Assembly: GCA_945882475.1 (NCBI GenBank)
Contig: CAMCWJ010000011.1
Span: 1-20,081 of the forward strand
Direction: 5' to 3'
Length of the DNA stretch: 20,081 nucleotides
DNA from: Bifidobacterium breve
GTDB taxonomy: Bacteria; Actinomycetota; Actinomycetes; Mycobacteriales; Mycobacteriaceae
Shown here piece after piece: positions 16,199-20,081 of the stretch (position 1 is its first letter; each line of letters starts with the position of its first letter). The position numbers and the translations under genes are program-made. The notes beneath the pieces are model-generated. The model saw only the letters and a program-made list of their open reading frames with translations. It searched no databases and was not told the DNA's origin.

Positions 16199-17986
16199 AT
16201 GTCAGTTCCGGCCGCGCGCACGCCCTCGGTCGCTGCGGCAGCGGTCATGCTGATCGGCCTGCAGCTGGTACTGCGGGCTGCGCTGGCGTTCGGGGGCTAC
16301 TTCTACTGGGACGACTTGATCCTGGTCGGCCGGGCCGGCACCGAGGCGCTGCTGTCGACGGACTACCTGTTGGCCGACCACGACGGTCACGTGATGCCCG
16401 GGGCGTTCCTGCTCGGCGGGGCGATCACCCGGGCCGCACCGCTGGTGTGGGCCTGGCCGGCGGTCAGCCTGGTGATTCTCCAGGTGGTCGCCTCGCTCGC
16501 GCTACTGCGGGCGTTGCATGTGATCCTCGGTTGGCGCCCGGAATTGCTGGTGCCGCTGTGTTTCGCACTGTTCACCCCGTTGGGTGTGCCTGGGTTCGCA
16601 TGGTGGGCGGCCGGGTTGAACTGCCTGCCCTTGACCGCCGCGATGGCATGGGTGTGCGCGGATGCAATCCTGTTGCAGCGCACCGGGAATCAGCGGTACG
16701 CCGTCACAGGCGTGCTGGCATATCTTGGCGGACTGCTGTTCTTCGAGAAGTCCGCGGTGATCCCGTTCGTCGCGTTCACCATCGTCGCACTGCTCCAGTA
16801 CGTCCGGGGCGACCGGGCCGCAATCTCGACGGCGTGGCGCGGGGGTCGGCGGCTCTGGCTGGCCAGCCTCGGACTGACGGCTGCCTGGGCGGTGCTATAC
16901 GTGACGGTCGTCGACCAGAAGCGGTGGAGTTCGGATCTCGCCATGACCTGGGACCTGTTGGCGCGCTCGGTCACACACGGGATTGTGCCGGGACTGGCGG
17001 GCGGGCCGTGGCAGTGGCAGCGCTGGGCGCCCGCCTCGCCGTGGGCCACTCCCGGCGTCACAGTGATGGTGCTGGGTTGGACGGTACTGGCTGCGGCCCT
17101 GGCAGTCTCGATGCTGCGCAAAGAGCGGATCGGCCCGGTGTGGTTGGTGGCCGCCGGCTACGCGGTGGCGTGCCAGGTCCCGATCTATCTCATGCGGTCT
17201 TCGGCGTTCACGGCGCTGGAACTGGCCCAGACGCTGCGCTATCTGCCCGATCTGGTGGTCGTTCTCGCTCTGCTTGCCGCGGTTGGTTTCTGCGCGCCCA
17301 ACCGGCCCGGTTCGCAGTGGGCGGACGCCTCGACCCGGCGCACCGCGGTGGTGGTCGTTTGCGCGACGGCCTTCGTGGCCAGCAGCATGTTTTCCACGAT
17401 GACGTTCCTGACGAGTTGGCAGGACAATCCCACAAAGCCGTACCTGCGCAACGCCATTGCCGGCATGGCGGCCGCCAAAGCGGAATCGCCGTCGCCAATG
17501 CTCGATCAAGACGTCGATCCATTGATCCTGCAGCCAGTGGTGGGCCCGCAGAGCCTGGCGAGTCACCTGTTCGCATTGATCACCAACCGGCCCGATTTCG
17601 CTGGGGCAACCGACCGGCTGAGGATGCTGAACTCGGCCGGTGAGGTTGTCGGCGCGGACGTGACATGGGTCCGCACGATCACACCTGGGCCACGGCCGCA
17701 GTGCGGCTACTTCGTTGCCGCCGACGAACCGGTGCGGATGGAGTTGAACGGGCCGTTGCTGCCCGCCGAGTGGACGGCAGAGATCAACTATCTGGCCAAT
17801 ACCGACGGCAGTGTGGTGTTCTCCTTGCCGGTCGGCCCGGAAACCAGGGTGGCGGTCAAACCCGGGCTCAACCGGGTCTATGTCCGGCTATCCGGGGCGG
17901 GCGAATCGATCACCGTGCGGGCAGCTACCGCGGCACTCACGGTGTGTCTGGCCGCCGGCCCGGTGGGGTACCTCAGCCCGCGGTGA
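16199..17986 (+). CDS. Polytopic membrane protein, possible GT-C glycosyltransferase (Rv3635-like)
   Basis: The 595-residue protein has about 10-11 hydrophobic segments through residue 400, then a soluble C-terminal region of about 190 residues that is probably extracytoplasmic. YFYWDDLILVGRAG (residues 34-47) just after the first membrane segment places two acidic residues (D38, D39) in the first outer loop, the usual catalytic position in GT-C enzymes that use polyprenyl-phosphate sugars. It matches Rv3635 (about 590 aa) by length and synteny. The substrate is unknown; the nearby PpgS module makes a polyprenyl-phosphate amino sugar a candidate, although Rv3779 is the reported arabinan galactosaminyltransferase. 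I prefer the ATG at 16199 (promoter box 8 nt upstream) to a longer frame from 16139. It overlaps the convergent downstream gene by 14 bp. Confidence 0.82.
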   Translation: MSVPAARTPSVAAAAVMLIGLQLVLRAALAFGGYFYWDDLILVGRAGTEALLSTDYLLADHDGHVMPGAFLLGGAITRAAPLVWAWPAVSLVILQVVASLALLRALHVILGWRPELLVPLCFALFTPLGVPGFAWWAAGLNCLPLTAAMAWVCADAILLQRTGNQRYAVTGVLAYLGGLLFFEKSAVIPFVAFTIVALLQYVRGDRAAISTAWRGGRRLWLASLGLTAAWAVLYVTVVDQKRWSSDLAMTWDLLARSVTHGIVPGLAGGPWQWQRWAPASPWATPGVTVMVLGWTVLAAALAVSMLRKERIGPVWLVAAGYAVACQVPIYLMRSSAFTALELAQTLRYLPDLVVVLALLAAVGFCAPNRPGSQWADASTRRTAVVVVCATAFVASSMFSTMTFLTSWQDNPTKPYLRNAIAGMAAAKAESPSPMLDQDVDPLILQPVVGPQSLASHLFALITNRPDFAGATDRLRMLNSAGEVVGADVTWVRTITPGPRPQCGYFVAADEPVRMELNGPLLPAEWTAEINYLANTDGSVVFSLPVGPETRVAVKPGLNRVYVRLSGAGESITVRAATAALTVCLAAGPVGYLSPR

Positions 17987-18497
17987 TGTCGCCGCCCGGC
18001 CAGTCATCCTCGACGTCAACGATGCGGGTCTCAGAGATGATCGCGGCCACCGCGTCGCGGACGTCCCGGCCGGCCATGGTCGCCGCAACCGCCACCATCT
18101 GGATCGCCACATCGCGATCGTGGCTGAGCAGGTGGCTGGCAGCCGTCTCGACCACGTCCGCGAACTGATCGCGCAACACATCCTCGATCCGGGACAACGC
18201 AAACTCTGCGTGAGACAACGGAACACACCGGCGCAGCAGGGCGAACACCTCGCCGTCGGCCCGCCGGTAGAACCGCTGCGCGAAGATCCGCCGCGCCAGT
18301 CCGATCCCGCCCGGCTGGCGCAGCATCGTCTCCTGCCGCGCAAGATCGGTGACCATCGGTTCCGCCCACCTCAGGCACCGGCCGACGAAGCCGCGCGACA
18401 GTTCGACCGCGATCACACCACCGATCGGGTCGGCGAGTTCGGCCTCGAGTTCGGCGAGTTCGACGGACATGGACTGCGGCGGGGGTGTTTCGAACAT
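17973..18497 (-). CDS. Conserved-looking hypothetical protein, 174 aa
   Basis: I do not recognise this family. The product begins MFETPPPQSMSVELAELEAE, appears largely alpha-helical, and has no signal peptide, membrane segment or metal motif. It is fairly acidic, with a run of Asp/Glu near the C-terminus (VEDDWPGGD). The coding frame is credible because codon third positions are G/C-rich throughout. The ATG at 18497 is preceded by a near-consensus -10 (GATAAT) at the right distance for a leaderless transcript; a longer frame to 18545 would run through that box and part of the hairpin. It converges on the GT-C-like gene with 14 bp overlap and lies downstream of the rhodopsin hairpin. Confidence 0.72.
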   Translation of the reverse strand: MFETPPPQSMSVELAELEAELADPIGGVIAVELSRGFVGRCLRWAEPMVTDLARQETMLRQPGGIGLARRIFAQRFYRRADGEVFALLRRCVPLSHAEFALSRIEDVLRDQFADVVETAASHLLSHDRDVAIQMVAVAATMAGRDVRDAVAAIISETRIVDVEDDWPGGDITAG

Positions 18498-18503
18498 GAG
18501 CCG

Positions 18504-18509
18504 ATTATC
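18504..18509 (-). promoter_or_regulatory. Near-consensus -10 box GATAAT, leaderless start of the 174-aa gene
   Basis: On the minus strand GATAAT (5 of 6 to TATAAT) ends 6 bases before the ATG at 18497. If transcription begins at that A, the box spans -12 to -7, the ideal position. No good -35 is present at standard spacing. Confidence 0.6.
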
Positions 18510-18542
18510 CCAGGGGGGTCCGACAAGTTCGGGCGCCGAACG

Positions 18543-18581
18543 CACTGACGCCCCCCGGGAAAGTCCCGGGGGGCGTCAGTG
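18543..18581. terminator. Strong 18-bp hairpin after the rhodopsin gene, no T-tract
   Basis: A perfect inverted repeat has arms 18543-18560 and 18564-18581, with loop AAG. The inner arm is CCCCCCGGGA. It lies 22 bases beyond the rhodopsin stop on the minus strand and just upstream of the 174-aa gene's promoter, so it should insulate the two. No run of T follows on either strand, as in many proposed mycobacterial terminators. Confidence 0.8.
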
Positions 18582-18603
18582 TTAGTGCCGGTCAGGCCTT
18601 GGT

Positions 18604-19425
18604 TCAGGCCGCCCGGGCGTGGACGTGCTCGACATGGCCCTCGGACTCCGCGAAGGCGGGGTCGTCGGCGAAGGACTTCAGGCGCGCGATCTTGTAGATC
18701 AACAGGCCGTAGAGGCACTTCGCGAGGATGTCGGCGAGTGAGTATCCGATCTGCATTCCCACCCAGCCGTTAGCACCCGAGCCCGGGAAGTACAGCGGGA
18801 GGATGTAGGCGATCGGGTACACGCCCCAGGTTGCGAACAACAGCAGGCGCATGTTGCTGACGGTCTGGCGCACCGACTCCGGCTGGCGATCCAGCGACTT
18901 CGTGAGTTCGACGAACAGCACATACAGGATGTAGAGGAACGGGATCGTGGACAGCAACCCGAAGATGTTGCGGGTGGCGTTGTCACCGGCGATCTCGCCG
19001 GGGTAGCCGAGCGCGATCATCAATGCGGACGCCGGGATCAGACGCCAGAGCAGCGATGCCTGCAACTTCTTCGTCAGCGCCAGCACGACGATCAGTTCTG
19101 CCAGGAGCAGCGGCACCGTGAGGAACCAGTCGACGTAGCGGTAGCCCTCGTTGAAGGATTCGCCTGCGGCTTGCACATACGTACCGCGACCGCCGACCGC
19201 ATCCGTCACGAACGCGTGCCGGAACGAGTCAAAGATGCGGAAGTAGTGGTACGCCGCGATACCGGTCACTGTCGCCGAGATAATCAGCGCCTGCCGGTAG
19301 CGGGGCAGCACCCGCCGCTGTGACGCGAGCAGGAAGATAGTGGTGAATAACTGCGCCGCGATCACCAGGGACAGGAAGTTGTAGACCGTATTAAATTGGG
19401 CCTGCGATAGTTGGTCAGGGATCAT
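18604..19425 (-). CDS. Xanthorhodopsin-like microbial rhodopsin, likely outward proton pump
   Basis: The 273-residue seven-helix protein is a type I rhodopsin. Helix C reads YRYVDWFLTVPLLLAE: R96, proton acceptor D99, T103 and donor E110 form the D-T-E proton-pump pattern. H60 (AAYHYFR) is the His that pairs with the acceptor Asp. L107 corresponds to the green-tuning Leu of proteorhodopsin. D232 and K236 (LADILAK) are the counter-ion and retinal Schiff-base Lys. In helix E, RNIFGLLST puts Gly156 where bacteriorhodopsin has Trp138; this Gly opens the carotenoid fenestration in xanthorhodopsin. The His-containing tail is short. The ATG at 19425 follows AAAGGTGAG. No retinal or carotenoid synthesis gene is in the window, so chromophores come from elsewhere. 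It is monocistronic, ended by the hairpin at 18543-18581. Confidence 0.97.
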   Translation of the reverse strand: MIPDQLSQAQFNTVYNFLSLVIAAQLFTTIFLLASQRRVLPRYRQALIISATVTGIAAYHYFRIFDSFRHAFVTDAVGGRGTYVQAAGESFNEGYRYVDWFLTVPLLLAELIVVLALTKKLQASLLWRLIPASALMIALGYPGEIAGDNATRNIFGLLSTIPFLYILYVLFVELTKSLDRQPESVRQTVSNMRLLLFATWGVYPIAYILPLYFPGSGANGWVGMQIGYSLADILAKCLYGLLIYKIARLKSFADDPAFAESEGHVEHVHARAA

Positions 19426-19460
19426 CTCTCACCTTTTGGTCATGAAGGAAGTCTTCCGTT

Positions 19461-19537
19461 CGATCGGTACAGTAACCGACCGTTAACCCAGTTGCGATCG
19501 AATGCTGCGGATTTGGGTCGATTTGTTTATCCGATCG
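19461..19537. repeat. Three CGATCG palindromes in the rhodopsin promoter region
   Basis: CGATCG occurs at 19461-19466, 19495-19500 and 19532-19537, spaced 34 and 37 bases. Copies 1 and 3 extend to CGATCGGTAC and CGATCGGAAC. They may be regulator-binding sites upstream of the rhodopsin gene, or chance in high-G+C DNA. Confidence 0.4.
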
Positions 19538-19554
19538 GAACTTCCGCATTGGAC

Positions 19555-19567
19555 TTTGCATAGCAAA
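19555..19567. promoter_or_regulatory. Perfect inverted repeat TTTGC-ATA-GCAAA, possible operator
   Basis: Two 5-base arms flank a 3-base centre in the divergent gap, about 130 bases upstream of the rhodopsin start and 78 bases upstream of the SDR start. Its symmetry would suit a dimeric regulator, but it could be chance. Confidence 0.3.
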
Positions 19568-19588
19568 ACAGCAGGAAGAAGCCCCCTT

Positions 19589-19642
19589 ATGACACAAATT
19601 CACCACCTCGGGCAGGCCGCATCCGGGCCTGTGGTGGGCTGA
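19589..19642 (+). CDS. Possible 17-aa upstream reading frame before the SDR gene
   Basis: An ATG at 19589 preceded by AGGAAG opens a frame of 17 codons (MTQIHHLGQAASGPVVG) that stops 2 bases before the SDR ATG, in a different frame. It spans the hairpin at 19601-19636. Translation could open that hairpin and couple to the SDR. There is no homology evidence; it may be spurious. Confidence 0.25.
   Translation: MTQIHHLGQAASGPVVG
19601..19636 (+). promoter_or_regulatory. Hairpin just upstream of the SDR start
   Basis: CACCAC (19601-19606) pairs with GTGGTG (19631-19636), and AGGCC (19614-19618) with GGCCT (19626-19630), leaving a 5' bulge. The 3' arm holds GGTG, the only Shine-Dalgarno-like bases near the SDR ATG, so folding could hinder translation. 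Confidence 0.4.
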
Positions 19643-19644
19643 TT

Positions 19645-20081
19645 ATGGCCGAACGCGACCTGCACGGGGCATCGATCGCAGTGGTGGGCGCAAGCGGCGG
19701 CCTGGGTGGCGGTATCGCCCGGGAACTCGCCGAACGGGGCGCCCGGCTGACACTCGTCGGACGCGAACTGGGCCGGCTCGAATCGCTGGCGATCCCCGGC
19801 GCGACACTGGTGGCGGCGGACCTGCGTGACGCCGAGTCGGGCCGGGCGATCGTCGGCGCCGCACTGGCGGCCAACGATCGACTCGACGGGATCGTCAACG
19901 CGGCTGGCGTGGTTGCCTTCGGGTCCCTCGCCGAGACCGACGACGAGGTGATCGAGGATCTGTTTCTGACCAACGTGCTGGGGCCACTATGGCTCATGCG
20001 GGCCGCTATTCCCGCACTCACGGAATCCCGCGGATTCATCGCCAACATCAGCGCGGTGGTAGCCGAGCAGCCGCTCCCCGG
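19645..20081 (+). CDS. Short-chain dehydrogenase/reductase (3' end beyond window)
   Basis: The first 145 residues of a classical SDR are present. They show the NAD(P)-binding glycine motif VVGASGGLGGG (about 13-23), a likely NADP-preferring basic region (VGRELGRLE), a DL acid pair (AADLRD), the structural IVNAAG motif, NVLGP, and NISAVVAE, which should hold the catalytic Ser. The YxxxK pair would lie just past the edge. The substrate cannot be inferred. The ATG at 19645 is the best start; it lacks a strong Shine-Dalgarno and is preceded by a hairpin. It is divergent from the rhodopsin, so the two could share control, but no functional link (for example to retinal reduction) is shown by the sequence. 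Confidence 0.88.
   Translation, partial: MAERDLHGASIAVVGASGGLGGGIARELAERGARLTLVGRELGRLESLAIPGATLVAADLRDAESGRAIVGAALAANDRLDGIVNAAGVVAFGSLAETDDEVIEDLFLTNVLGPLWLMRAAIPALTESRGFIANISAVVAEQPLP

Larger units (their letters stand above)
19426..19644. other. Divergent regulatory gap between rhodopsin and SDR genes
   Basis: These 219 bases are noticeably richer in A+T than the rest. They contain the rhodopsin Shine-Dalgarno (AAAGG, 19438-19434 minus), a possible minus-strand -10 TACTGT (19474-19469), three CGATCG palindromes, a TTTGC/GCAAA inverted repeat, a possible 17-codon upstream reading frame, and a hairpin before the SDR start. No -35/-10 pair convinced me. Confidence 0.6.

Noticed and set aside
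18604..19425. Rhodopsin as a halide pump, sodium pump or sensor
   Set aside because: Chloride and sodium pumps use other triads (such as TSA, NTQ or NDQ); this one has D-T-E with the His partner, and no transducer gene is adjacent.
1..20081. CRISPR array, tRNA/rRNA, insertion sequence or prophage
   Set aside because: No spaced repeat series with unique spacers, no tRNA-like cloverleaf, no transposase or integrase motif was seen; the only tandem array (4567-4664) lacks spacers.
19645..20081. SDR as a retinal-metabolising partner of the rhodopsin
   Set aside because: Adjacency alone is weak, and the visible N-terminal half gives no substrate clue; left as a generic SDR.

Overview
The window looks like chromosomal DNA of a fast-growing, environmental mycobacterium (Mycolicibacterium-like). 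It has very high G+C, many GTG starts and stop/start overlaps. From memory, its gene order matches the M. tuberculosis stretch Rv3625c-Rv3635: tilS, zincin metalloprotease, dacB, ppa, then flippase, PpgS-type glycosyltransferase, small membrane partner, galE1 and a large membrane protein. No database search was possible, so the genus call rests on synteny and protein resemblance.

Layout. 1-3366 (minus) is a tightly overlapping housekeeping operon, dacB > metalloprotease > tilS, with tilS running off the left edge. ppa reads divergently (3485-3973), followed by a UraD-like protein that lacks its expected catalytic His (4021-4575). A tandem array of small hairpins (4567-4664) separates it from the convergent terC (4668-5630). 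terC has a well-formed yybP-ykoY manganese riboswitch leader (5663-5757) whose 3' strand can also pair with the terC Shine-Dalgarno. A lone amidohydrolase (5864-7576) follows. Next comes a five-gene, mostly stop/start-overlapping chain (7642-15210): a Pls/PosA-type poly(amino acid) synthetase, an M1 metallopeptidase, a Wzx-like flippase, a PpgS-like polyprenyl-phosphate glycosyltransferase and its small membrane partner. galE1 converges on this chain and shares the CTAG stop region. Divergent from galE1 is a polytopic GT-C-like membrane protein (16199-17986). The right end has a small unknown protein, a strong hairpin, a microbial rhodopsin (18604-19425, minus), and the start of a divergent short-chain dehydrogenase.

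Three things stand out. (1) The Pls-type synthetase, which belongs to the family that makes cationic homopolymers such as epsilon-poly-lysine, is translationally coupled through an M1 peptidase to the flippase/PpgS module that in M. tuberculosis supplies galactosamine for arabinogalactan. This may be a joint cationic-envelope locus. (2) The rhodopsin has the D-T-E proton-pump triad, the conserved His, the retinal Lys and the Gly that opens the carotenoid-antenna fenestration in xanthorhodopsin. It is therefore a likely light-driven proton pump able to bind a carotenoid, which is unexpected in a mycobacterial cell-wall neighbourhood. (3) The terC leader gives an explicit Mn2+-dependent RBS-release model.

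No tRNA, rRNA, CRISPR array, insertion sequence or phage gene was seen. No gene-free gap exceeds about 230 bases.
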